Source of the DNA: Candidatus Lambdaproteobacteria bacterium RIFOXYD2_FULL_56_26
GTDB taxonomy: Bacteria; SAR324; XYD2-FULL-50-16
Direction: 5' to 3'
Length of the DNA stretch: 37,745 nt
Assembly (NCBI GenBank): GCA_001783715.1
Contig: MFNF01000027.1
Location: 67,290-105,034 of the forward strand
Both the position numbers and the translations under genes were made by a program. The notes beneath the pieces are model-generated. The model was not told the origin of the DNA, did no database searches, and saw nothing but the letters and a program-made list of their open reading frames with translations. Positions 8,130 to 16,500 of this stretch are shown piece after piece. Each line of letters opens with the position of its first letter. The stretch's first letter is position 1.

Positions 8130-10232
8130 TTAGGGGGATTGTAAAGGGGGCCTGGAAGAGGAAAAGAGTTTTTGCCCCAGTTGGCGGATCTTTTCCTCCA
8201 ACAGTTTGGGGGAGATCGGTTTGCCGATAAAGTCGTCCAAGCCGCCGTCCAGGTACCGTTGTTTGTCTTCCTCAAAGACGTTGGCGGTCAGGGCGATCAA
8301 ATGGGGGCAGGACTTTTTGTAACTGTGCCGCAGTGCCTGGGCGGCCTGCAGGCCGTCCATTTCGGGCATTTGGATGTCCATCAGTACCAGATCAAATTCC
8401 TGGAGCTTTGCCGCTTCAAGCACTTCCTTCCCGTTGTTGGCCACCTCGGCGGCGTAGCCGAGCCGGCTCAAGAGGCGCAGCAACATCTTTTGGTTGATCT
8501 GGTTGTCTTCGGCGACCAAGATCCGCAGCGGGTAAAGCTCCTGGAGATTTTCGGACCAATCGGACTTGGATTCCCCGGTGTGGGCCCGCAAGAGCTCGGT
8601 CACTGCGTGGTACAGGCTTCGCTCTCGGATGGGCTTGTAGAGGTGTTTGCAGGGTTGCTGGTACCGGGAGAGGTCCAGCTCCTGGCCCAACTTGGTGGTA
8701 AAGATGATGGGGGTCTGTTCCCGGTCCGGGTAGCTCCAAACCTCTTGGCCCAGCTTGTGGGCCTCGGTGGTGCTGCCGGTGATGCTCAACAAGACCAGAT
8801 CAATCAGGTCCGAAGAGGCTAAAAGAATGCCCAGTTCCTCTCGCTCCCGTACCCGTTTGACCTGCACTCCCCAGCGTTTGAGCCGCTCTTCCAGCGCTTC
8901 CCCCTGTTCGATGCCCCGCTCGAAGAGCGCCAGCGAGAGGCCCTTGGGCAGGCTGAATTCTTGGGCATCCGGCTTGGGCAACGGCTCAAAGGGCAGGGAA
9001 ACGTAAAACTGGGTTCCCACCCCCGGTAAGCTTTCAAACCAGATGCGGCCGTCCATCAACTCCACCAGATTCTTGGCGATCACCAGCCCCAACCCGGTGC
9101 CACCGTGTCTTCTGGTGATGGAGCTGTCCACTTGGTAGAAGGGTTGGAAAAGTTCCACCTGCTTTTCTTGGGCAATCCCGATCCCGGTGTCCTTGACCTC
9201 GAACAGCAATTCCCCCCCTTCCCGGCCTTCGAGCGGCTTGACCAGGAGCTGCACCTGCCCTTGGTCGGTAAACTTGACGGCGTTGGAAAGCAGGTTGTTG
9301 AGGACCTGGGCGATTCGTTTGGGGTCGCCCTTGATTTCCTCAGGGGTCTTGGGGTCGATCCGTTCAAACAGCTCCAGCCCCTTCAAGGCCGCATCCGGGG
9401 CGCTCAGGGCGATGCATTCCTCCACCAGCTCCTGGAGCCTGATCGGCTTGACTTCAACCTGGATGTCCTCTTCCTCCATCTTGGAAAAGTCCAGGATGTC
9501 ATTGATGATGCTCAAAAGGTTGCGCCCAGAAATCAGGATGCTTTCGGTGAAGTCCCGTTGTTCTTCGGTTTGGTGGGTGGAAAGCAGCAATTCGGTCATG
9601 CCCAAGATGCCGTTGAGGGGGGTACGGATCTCGTGGCTCATGGTGGCGATAAAGGCGGCTTTGGTATTGGCGGCGGCTTCGGCGGCCTTTTTTTCCTTGA
9701 GCAGCTGGGTGTGTTTCTCCGCCAAGGCCGCTTGGGTCTTGTTGAGGTAGATGTTGACCACTTCGTACTGCTTGGCCTTGTAGGTGGTCAGGGCCAGCTT
9801 GTCGGTCAGGACGGCAGCGAACAGACGGTAGAGGATGTGGTTGATCCGCTCCACGTCGATGTCGGTGTAACGGCCAATGTTGCGGCCCAAAACGGAAAAC
9901 ACCTGCACCCTGGTTTTGGCGATCACCGTGGCGCTGGCCGGTTTGGAGCTGATCACGCTCATCTCGCCGAAAAGGTCCCCTTGCCGTTTCAGCTCCAAGA
10001 TAAATTCCCCGCCGGCAAAAATCTGGACCGCCCCTCGCATTAGAAAAAAGACCCGGTCGTTTTCCTGGCCTTCCACCAAAATCTCCTGTTCCGGGTCATA
10101 AACCCGCAAGTCTGAAATGGGCACCAAGGTGGAGAGCAGGGAATCGGGGATGTGGCTAAAAAGCCTTGAGGACTTCATGTATTCAATGAGTTCCTCGTTC
10201 TGCCCTTGGATAAAATCGTCTTGGAACGTCAT
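8130..10232 (-). CDS. Hybrid sensor histidine kinase with N-terminal cNMP-type domain and C-terminal receiver
   Basis: A 700-residue cytoplasmic hybrid kinase. A cyclic-nucleotide-fold domain occupies about 20-140; its cassette has FGE (88-90), but the phosphate-binding Arg is replaced (KPASATV, Ala 99), so it may not bind cAMP/cGMP in the usual way. A coiled linker (about 155-190) leads to the phosphoacceptor H box MSHEIRTPLNG with His 200. The ATPase shows an N box (NNLLSNAVKFT, Asn 317), G1 DTGIGIA (348-354) and G2 GGTGLGL (377-383). Residues 428-550 look like a pseudo-receiver: no phosphorylatable Asp but a conserved YKP. The final receiver (568-690) is complete, with Glu575/Asp576, phosphoacceptor Asp 619 (LMDIQMP), Thr 649 and Lys 671. 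No transmembrane segment is seen. It is first in an operon with the cNMP-fold gene downstream. Confidence 0.92.
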   Translation of the reverse strand: MTFQDDFIQGQNEELIEYMKSSRLFSHIPDSLLSTLVPISDLRVYDPEQEILVEGQENDRVFFLMRGAVQIFAGGEFILELKRQGDLFGEMSVISSKPASATVIAKTRVQVFSVLGRNIGRYTDIDVERINHILYRLFAAVLTDKLALTTYKAKQYEVVNIYLNKTQAALAEKHTQLLKEKKAAEAAANTKAAFIATMSHEIRTPLNGILGMTELLLSTHQTEEQRDFTESILISGRNLLSIINDILDFSKMEEEDIQVEVKPIRLQELVEECIALSAPDAALKGLELFERIDPKTPEEIKGDPKRIAQVLNNLLSNAVKFTDQGQVQLLVKPLEGREGGELLFEVKDTGIGIAQEKQVELFQPFYQVDSSITRRHGGTGLGLVIAKNLVELMDGRIWFESLPGVGTQFYVSLPFEPLPKPDAQEFSLPKGLSLALFERGIEQGEALEERLKRWGVQVKRVREREELGILLASSDLIDLVLLSITGSTTEAHKLGQEVWSYPDREQTPIIFTTKLGQELDLSRYQQPCKHLYKPIRERSLYHAVTELLRAHTGESKSDWSENLQELYPLRILVAEDNQINQKMLLRLLSRLGYAAEVANNGKEVLEAAKLQEFDLVLMDIQMPEMDGLQAAQALRHSYKKSCPHLIALTANVFEEDKQRYLDGGLDDFIGKPISPKLLEEKIRQLGQKLFSSSRPPLQSP

Positions 10233-10641
10233 AAAAACCGGTCAAAAGGGGAAAGGTTTTTTGCACTTTAACCCAAATCGGAGGTTTTAGAAAGGGAATT
10301 AAAATTCTCTCGTTGCTTTCCAGGTTTGGCCTCAGAGGCAAATGGCACTTGCCCGGTTGTCCCTGGAGGCAAACAGGGCCGTTTCTTGGGGGGGGTGGTC
10401 CCCACTGTTGCCGGGGCTTGGCTTGGCCCTCTTTGCCCCTGTTTTTTGCCTCCCCCGGCCCGGTAGTTTTGTCCCAACGGGAGGCCCCGTCTTGGCAGCG
10501 AGGCCGTTTGACCGGCTCCTTATGATCAAGCAAACAATTGAATAATATAATAAAAGCCCCTGCACACCACCTGCCCACCTCCGGTGCCAACCGCCGGGCC
10601 GGGGGCCGCAGGGGCCAATCTTGGTCTCCAAAGGCAACGGC
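10233..10641 (+). other. Divergent intergenic region between the histidine kinase and a decayed operon
   Basis: About 410 bases without a convincing gene. The left half is upstream of the histidine kinase. A short AT-rich patch (10538-10556) carries a perfect TATAAT for the rightward operon. Open frames here are short, Pro/Arg-rich and unlike any protein I know. Confidence 0.6.
10523..10551 (+). promoter_or_regulatory. Probable sigma70-type promoter of the decayed operon
   Basis: TATAAT at 10546-10551 is a perfect -10 box inside an AT-rich island in otherwise GC-rich DNA. TGATCA at 10523-10528, 17 bases upstream, is a weak -35 (3 of 6). It lies about 90 bases before the ATG at 10642. The -10 is clear; the -35 is uncertain. 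Confidence 0.45.
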
Positions 10642-11467
10642 ATGGATGAATGGATCTTGGCCCACCAGTCGGGCTTACGGATGGGTTTCTTTTTTGGCTT
10701 GCTGGCGGTATTCGGGGTTTGGGAGGCCTTGGCCCCCGGCGGGAACGCCGGTTTTCCCGAGCCCTCCGGTGGAGTTCCAACCTAGGGATCGTTTTTTGAA
10801 CAGTGTCCTGTCCCGGCTTTTGATGCCGGCCTTACCGATGGCCTTGGCGGCGATGGCCGCAGCGCAGGGGTGGGGGCTTTTCAATCGGTTCCCCTTGCCC
10901 CAGCCCTGGCCTTGGGTGCTCTCGGTGGTGGCGTTGGTTTTTTTAATCTACCTGCAACATGTCATGGTCCACGCCTTGCCCCTCTTGTGGCGGCTCCACC
11001 GGATGCACCATGCCGACCTGGAGTACGATGTCACCACTGGAGCTAGGTTTCACCCCTTGGAGATCCTGCTGTCCTTGATTTTGGCCCTGGGGCCGCCGGT
11101 TGTGGCGGTGCTGGCCTTTGAGGTGATCCTCAACGGCATGGCGATGTTCAACCATTCCAACCTCAAATTGCCTTTGGCTCTCGACCGGCTCTTGCGCCTG
11201 TAGGTGGTCACCCCAGACATGCACCGGGTCCACCATTCCTCTTCCCCGGCAGACGCAAACCGGAATTTTGGTTTTAACCTGCCCTGGTGGGACCGATTGT
11301 TTGGCACCTACAAGGCTCAACCCGACTTGGGCCACGAGGGCATGGAGATCGGGATCGACCTGTTTTTGGAGCCCAAGGAATTGCAACTGCACAAGATGTT
11401 GTGGCAGCCCTTTTCCCAAGAAAAGAAGGCTTACGGCTTCAACGACCCCACCTCTGGGGGCCGGTGA
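10642..11467 (+). pseudogene. Broken fatty acid hydroxylase / sterol desaturase family gene
   Basis: Once the lesions are repaired this encodes an integral-membrane di-iron oxygenase-type protein of about 275 residues with the histidine clusters of the family: HVMVH, HRMHH, FHPLE, FNHSN and DMHRVHHS, then FNLPWWDRLFGTY. The ATG at 10642 starts MDEWILAHQSG. A base is missing near 10735 in a C run, another near 10791-10796 in a T run, and TAG at 11201-11203 interrupts the frame just before VVTPDMHRVHHS. The frame then runs cleanly to TGA at 11465-11467, which overlaps the next gene's GTG. Intact, it would hydroxylate or desaturate a lipid in the inner membrane. As written only fragments would be made. 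Homopolymer sequencing error could explain the indels but not the stop codon. Confidence 0.8.
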
Positions 11468-12156
11468 ACCGGGCCGGAAAAATGGCCTTGGGCTTGGCGC
11501 TTTTTTTGGTGCCGGTGGCCGGATTGTACCGGCGGGAGTCCCTCTCTTGGGAGGCTTTGGCCCTGTGGCTGCAAGAGCTGGGCTGGGCGGGACCCTTGGG
11601 GTTCATTTTGCTTTATGGGTTGGGGACCTTGCTGTGGTTTCCCGGATCGATCCTCACCCTTTTGGGCGGGGCGGTATTCGGGCTTTGGGCCGGTACCTTG
11701 TACACCCTGACGGGGGCAACGTTGGGGGTGGGACTGGCGTTTTTGACCGCCCGGTTTTTGGTCGGCCCTGGGCCGAGCGAAAAGTGCAAGGCAGGTTGGG
11801 GCAACTCAAGGCCGGGGTAGAGCAGAAAGGCTGGCGGTTTGTGCCCTTTGTCCGGCTGGTGCCGCTGTTTCCCTTCAACCTGCTCAACTACGGCCTGGGG
11901 CTGACCCGGATCAACCTGCGGTCTTATCTGGCGGTCAGCTTTGTGACCCTGGCCCCGGGGCGTGGGTTTACACTTACCTGGGGGTGGTGGGCAAAAAAGG
12001 CCTTGACCAGCGAGAACCAATGGGTCGAACTGGCCCCCAGAGGGCTTTTGGCGCTGTCGGCCTTGGCGGTTGGTTTACCTGCCACGGCTGTACCTGAAGT
12101 GGCGCAACCCAAGGGGGTTTGACCGTTCCCGGTGTTTTTTCGGCAACTTTTTTTGA
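11464..12156 (+). pseudogene. Broken TVP38/TMEM64 (DedA-like) membrane protein gene
   Basis: Starts at GTG 11464, overlapping the previous TGA (GTGA). The first frame gives hydrophobic segments and the family-like stretch LLWFPGSILTLLGGAVFG. It loses frame near 11760 (one base short) and continues as WRFVPFVRLVPLFPFNLLNY, which is diagnostic for the VTT/SNARE-associated domain. Further shifts fall near 11958 (GGGG), at the A run 11993-11998 and near 12067. After these the tail reads LVYLPRLYLKWRNPRGF and stops at TGA 12154-12156. In working form it would be a polytopic inner-membrane protein of about 230 residues, of a family linked to lipid or solute handling. Four indels make it non-functional as sequenced. 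Confidence 0.78.
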
Positions 12157-12844
12157 AACCTTTATCCATATCTGACTTCAAACGGCACCTGTACCTACAG
12201 TTTGCCAAAATCGCCAAGGCCTTGGGCCAGGAAAACCGGCTGGAGCTGATCTAATACTTGGCCCAAGGGGAGCGGACCGTCGAGGAACTGACGGAGGTCT
12301 CCGGCCTGTCTTACGCCAACTGTTCCCAGCACCTCCAGCAGCTCAAAGCGGCGGGGCTGATGACCGGGCGCAAGGCAGGGCTTTATGTTCATTACCGGGT
12401 GACCAACGATTTGGTGCTTGAAAACCTTTTTGCCTTGACCAAAATCGCCCAACGCAATCTGGCTGAAGTGGACCGGCTGGTGGAGCTGCACCTTCACGGC
12501 AAAGACCGGTTGGAGCCCCTTTCGAGCGCTGAACTACTTGAGAGGCTGGCCCAGGCGGTGACCTTGATCGACCTGCGCCCCCACAGCGAGTTTGCGACCG
12601 GACCATCGCCGGGGCGCTGAACGTCACCTTGGAGCAACTGCAAGGCTTCATTGACCGACACCAAGCCTCCAAGGAAGTGATCGCCTACTGCCGGGGGCCT
12701 TATTGCGTTTTGTCTTATGAGGCAGTGCAGAGGTTAAAGGCGGCGGGGATTCGGAGTTTTAGGCCGGAAGAAGGCTTTCCCCAATGGCAACTGGCGGGGC
12801 TGCCGGTGGAAGGGCCAAAGGGCTCAAACGGCTTGGAGCCTTAA
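12153..12844 (+). pseudogene. Broken ArsR-type regulator fused to a rhodanese domain
   Basis: A TTG at 12153 overlaps the preceding TGA (TTGA), so the three broken genes were once coupled. The frame reads FAKIAKALGQENRLELI, meets TAA at 12252-12254, and resumes with the winged-helix core (SGLSYANCSQHLQQLKAAGL). A rhodanese domain begins with VTLIDLRPHSEF, shifts frame near 12594 (one base short), and continues through AYCRGPYCVLSYEAV, whose first Cys is the sulfur-carrying residue of ArsR-rhodanese fusions, to TAA at 12842-12844. Such proteins (about 225 residues) are thiol- or sulfide-responsive repressors that often regulate their own operon. One nonsense codon and one deletion break it. 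Confidence 0.8.
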
Positions 12845-12970
12845 GAAAACGGACCAAGGTGAGCGGGGCCAAAAAAAAGAGGTCGGGTTGGGGGGCAATC
12901 CAAAGGCCAAGTAGGCCGGGCCAAAGGGAAAACGAAGGGGGTAAAAAATGGAGGCAAAAACAGCGGAAAT

Positions 12971-13046
12971 TGGCATCCCCAACGAGATTCGAACTCGTGT
13001 TACCGCCGTGAAAGGGCGGTGTCCTAGGCCTCTAGACGATGGGGAC
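12971..13046 (-). tRNA. tRNA-Glu (anticodon TTC)
   Basis: On the minus strand a 76-base cloverleaf begins GTCCCCATCG and ends GGGGATGCCA with CCA encoded. The anticodon loop CTTTCAC gives TTC for glutamate. The T arm carries GTTCGAATC and the acceptor strands pair. It lies 18 bases downstream of tRNA-Lys and is probably cotranscribed with it. Confidence 0.95.
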
Positions 13047-13064
13047 AAATACGGCGGTAAAAAT

Positions 13065-13140
13065 TGGTGAGCCGGGCGGGGGTCGAACCCGCGACAACCT
13101 GATTAAAAGTCAGGTGCTCTACCAGCTGAGCTACCGGCCC
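13065..13140 (-). tRNA. tRNA-Lys (anticodon TTT)
   Basis: A 76-base minus-strand cloverleaf begins GGGCCGGTAGCTCAG and ends CCGGCTCACCA with encoded CCA. The acceptor stem pairs with one G-T wobble. The anticodon loop CTTTTAA gives TTT for lysine, and the T loop GTTCGACCC is standard. It is first in a two-tRNA unit, with a near-consensus promoter just upstream. Confidence 0.95.
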
Positions 13141-13484
13141 GCCGCTTAATATTCAGCCAGCTTATGGGAGAGGTTTTAGGGTGTCAACTTTTTTTTGAGC
13201 TGTTCCCCGATTCCTAGCCCCGACTGGAGTCCACACGGTTATGCCAAAAGCCCTTCTTTGTAAAGTCTTAAAGCGGCAGACACCCAAAAGGCGAGGGCCC
13301 AAAAGTTCCAACCCACTCGCCTGCTTGCCAAAACCTTACCCGACCCAAGCCGCGACCAGCGGACCTCAACTTAACCCAAAAAGGTTCCCTTGGTCCAAAC
13401 CTCGGTCCTTGGGCGGTCTGTTTGTGCTGCTCTCCGGTCGGGTTTTGTCCCGCTGGAGTCGAGCTTTCCCGTTTGCCCGTCCCT
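13141..13484. other. Intergenic region between tRNA-Lys and the NRPS-PKS 3' end
   Basis: About 340 bases holding the tRNA promoter at one end and a short repeat at the other. Frames here are Pro/Arg/Lys-rich without recognisable domains, so I see no gene. I found no convincing hairpin-plus-T-tract terminator for the NRPS-PKS. Confidence 0.5.
13159..13187 (-). promoter_or_regulatory. Promoter of the tRNA-Lys/tRNA-Glu unit
   Basis: Read on the minus strand, a perfect TTGACA (13182-13187) is followed after 17 bases by TAAGCT (13159-13164), a weak -10. The 5' end of tRNA-Lys lies about 18 bases further on. Position, spacing and the perfect -35 support it. Confidence 0.6.
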
Positions 13485-13508
13485 TTACCCCCGCCGGAGT
13501 CGAGCTTT
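13452..13508. repeat. Two near-identical 16-bp direct repeats at the NRPS-PKS 3' end
   Basis: GCTGGAGTCGAGCTTT at 13452-13467 and GCCGGAGTCGAGCTTT at 13493-13508 differ at one base and are offset by 41. The right copy encodes the last codons of the NRPS-PKS; the left lies just beyond its stop. A further partial match (CTGGAGTC) occurs at 13224-13231. It may be a small tandem duplication of the gene's tail. Confidence 0.6.
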
Positions 13509-16500
13509 GATCTCGGCGGCAATCTTGGCCACGTTGGGGTCGAAGTTCATGGTGTAATGGTTTCCCTCGACCCTGCGAATGTCGATCTCCCCGCGGCTCA
13601 GTTCCACCCAAGGTAGTTCGGGCCGCTTGGCATATTCGGCCAGCGGTTCGGTGTGCCGGAAAAAGAGGATCCGGTCCTTGCCTTTGTAGGGCTTGGGTTC
13701 GTAGCTGAACATCGCCTTCATGTGGCTGGCCACCGCCTCCAAAAAGGGCACCCCAAAGTCGGGGGGCAATAGTTCGGGCAGATTGGCTCTGCGGGCCAAT
13801 TCGGCAATGTATTGCACCTGCTCCTCGCTGTTTTGCCGGGCCAAAGTGGCTTCATTGAGTTCCAGCGCCCGCCCGAACAGCTCCTTGATGATCATCACAT
13901 TGTTTTCAAAACGGATCGGCATTTGTCCTGGTCCGGGGGTGTCGATCAAAAAGAGCAGGGAAACCTCCCTTCCCAGCTCGACCAGCCGCTGGGCCGTTTC
14001 ATAGGCAACCAAGCCGCCGAAGGAGGCACCGCCCAGGATGCAGGGACCTTCAGGGTACTTGACCAACAATTCTTCCAGGAAGCCTTGGGACATTTCCTCG
14101 ATGCTCTCAAAAGGCCGGTCCTTTCCGTCCAGTCCCCTGGCCTGGAAGCCGAAGGCACAAAGACTGTCGCCCAGCGCCCGGGCCAAGTCCCGGTAATAAA
14201 CCACATACCCGCCGCCGGTGGGGAACAGGAAAAGCGGCGGGGCGTTGACCTCTTTGGAGACCGGGACCAAAAAGCGGTACTGCTCCAATGGACGGGCTTC
14301 CGGGTGCTTTTGTGCCTCCAGATAGACCGCCAACTCACGGGGGGTAGGGTTGACCATCAACAAGGTGGCGGGCAGGGTCAGGCCAAAGGTCCGGCCCAGC
14401 TCGGCGGTGAGGTTGATGGCCATCAGAGAGTCGCCGCCCAGGTCAAAGAAATTGTCCTCCCGCTCCACCTCGGTTCGGGCCAAATACTGTCGCCAAAGGT
14501 CTAGAACCACGGCCTCCGCACTTGTCTCTGCGCTGGGGCGTACCAACCTTTCGGGGACCTGGTTGACCGCCAGGGCCAAGGATTGGACCTCCTTGAGGTG
14601 CTCCTCCACCGGGATGTTGGAAATTACCACCTGGCTGAGCCCGCTGCCCAAGGCGGCTTCCATGGCTTCCAACCCTTCTTCGGTGCCCAGTCCTTTGGAC
14701 AGCCGTTCCCGGTTGAATTGGGCCAAAGTGCCGGTCAGTTGCAGGCCGGTGGCCATACCGACCTCGCTCCAGCTGTCCCAGTTAAGGCTCAGGCAGCGGG
14801 TGGAACCGGTGACGGTTTGGGCAAACCGGTCCAAAAAGGCATTGGCTGCCCCGTAGTCGGACTGGCCAAACCCTCCGGTCAAGGCGGTGATAGATGAGAA
14901 CAGGACCAGAAAGGGCACCTTTTCTTGGTTGAGCGCCTCAAACAGCCCTAGGGTCCCTTCGACCTTGGGGGCCAAAACCGACTCGATCAGAGCCAAGGTT
15001 TTGAGTTTGATCAACCCTCCCGGAGCCGTTCCGGCCAAATGGAAGGCTCCGTCCAAGGTACCGAATTTGGCTTTTGCCTCTTCCACCGCTTTGGTGGCCC
15101 ACTGTGGGTCGTTGAGGTCCATCTTGACCCAAAGGGCCTCTGCTCCCGCCACCGCAGGTCGTTTGGCCTGTCCCTGTTGGGGGTCCCTGCTGGCCAGGAC
15201 CAGACGGGCTTGGTATCGCTCCCACAGGTGGAGACAAAGAGCGGTCCCCAAGCCGCCGGTAGCACCGGTGATCAAATAGACCCCGTCCTTTTTCAGCGGG
15301 CTGCCTTTGGGCAAGGTCCCCAGCGGTAGGTAGGCGGGGCGGAAGACCCCTTCTAGCGTGAGGGTCAGTTTGGGTTCGGTCGGTTTTTGGTTGAGCTGCT
15401 TCCAGAGCAGGGCGGGGTAACCTTTCGTCTCCAGTTCCAACTGTTGGGTCCGAAAATTTGGATGCTCCAGGGGGACGGTCAAAAAGGCCCCAGCGAAGAC
15501 CGAAAACTGAAGGTTGGATCTGCTGCCCGGCAGGTTCCGGGTCAAAAGGCGCAGGTCCAAGGAACGTCCGGTTTCCGCAAAGATTCGCACCAGATGCAGC
15601 AGCTCGGCCAACCCCTGTGCGCCGCCCGCCGGGGGCTCCAAGACCACCTGGACCTCTCCTTTGGGCAACAGGCCAAGCACCGAAGGAAGCCCCGAAAAAT
15701 CGGCCTCCAAAGGCCAAGGGACAAAGCCGAAGGCCTGCTCTTGGTGGCCCGTCGGCTCCTGGGGGCCGATCCAGAGCCGGAACTTGGGGGGCAGAGCTTC
15801 CGCTCCTTGCGGGGACCAAGGTTCCAACCTCGGTTTGTAAAGTTTGGGGCCCAGCGCAAGCAGCGGTGTCCTAGGAGTGGCTTCCACCCAGTGGCTTTCC
15901 TTGGCAAAGGGATAGGTGGGCAGGTGCAATTTTTGGATCGGTCCCCCCAGGTCCAGATTTCCCACCAACTTGGCCTCCCAAAGTCGGCCCAGTTGGCCCA
16001 AAAAGAAACGTCGGTCCGAGTCCTTGGCCAGGGCTCGGGGCAGACTTTGGACCACCAGCCGGTCCGGGGTGCAGCCTGGATGTTGTAGTGCCAAGGCGCT
16101 CAAGGTGCCGCCCGGTCCCACTTCCAAAAGACCGGTTTTTTCCTGGGCCAACAGGCAGGCCAGACCTTCGGAAAAACGGACCGTGTCCCGCAGGTGCCGG
16201 ACCCAATATTGGGGGGTGGTCACCTCCAATGGGTCGGCCCAGGTCCCGGTGACGTTGCTGATCCAGGGCAGTTTGGGGGGAGCAAAGGTTACCTTGCCCA
16301 AAACCTTGGCGAAGTCGGGCAGGATGGGGTCCAACATGGAGGAATGGAAGGCGTGGGAGGTGAAAAGACGTTTGAGCACCACCCCTTGGGCCTCCAACTT
16401 GGCGGCAAACTGTTGTACCCCTCGGGTGGGGCCCGAAACCACCAGACTGTTGGGGCCGTTGATCGCCGCCAAGCTCAGTTCCTCTTGCCCTTCCAGCCAA

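Noticed and set aside
10538-11203. Reading the hydroxylase from an upstream ATG at 10538
   Set aside because: Its first 85 residues are out of frame with the family-like N-terminus starting at 10642; only the later part is genuine.
11201-11203. Programmed amber readthrough in the hydroxylase gene
   Set aside because: The same gene has two frameshifts and its operon partners are also broken, so simple decay explains it better.
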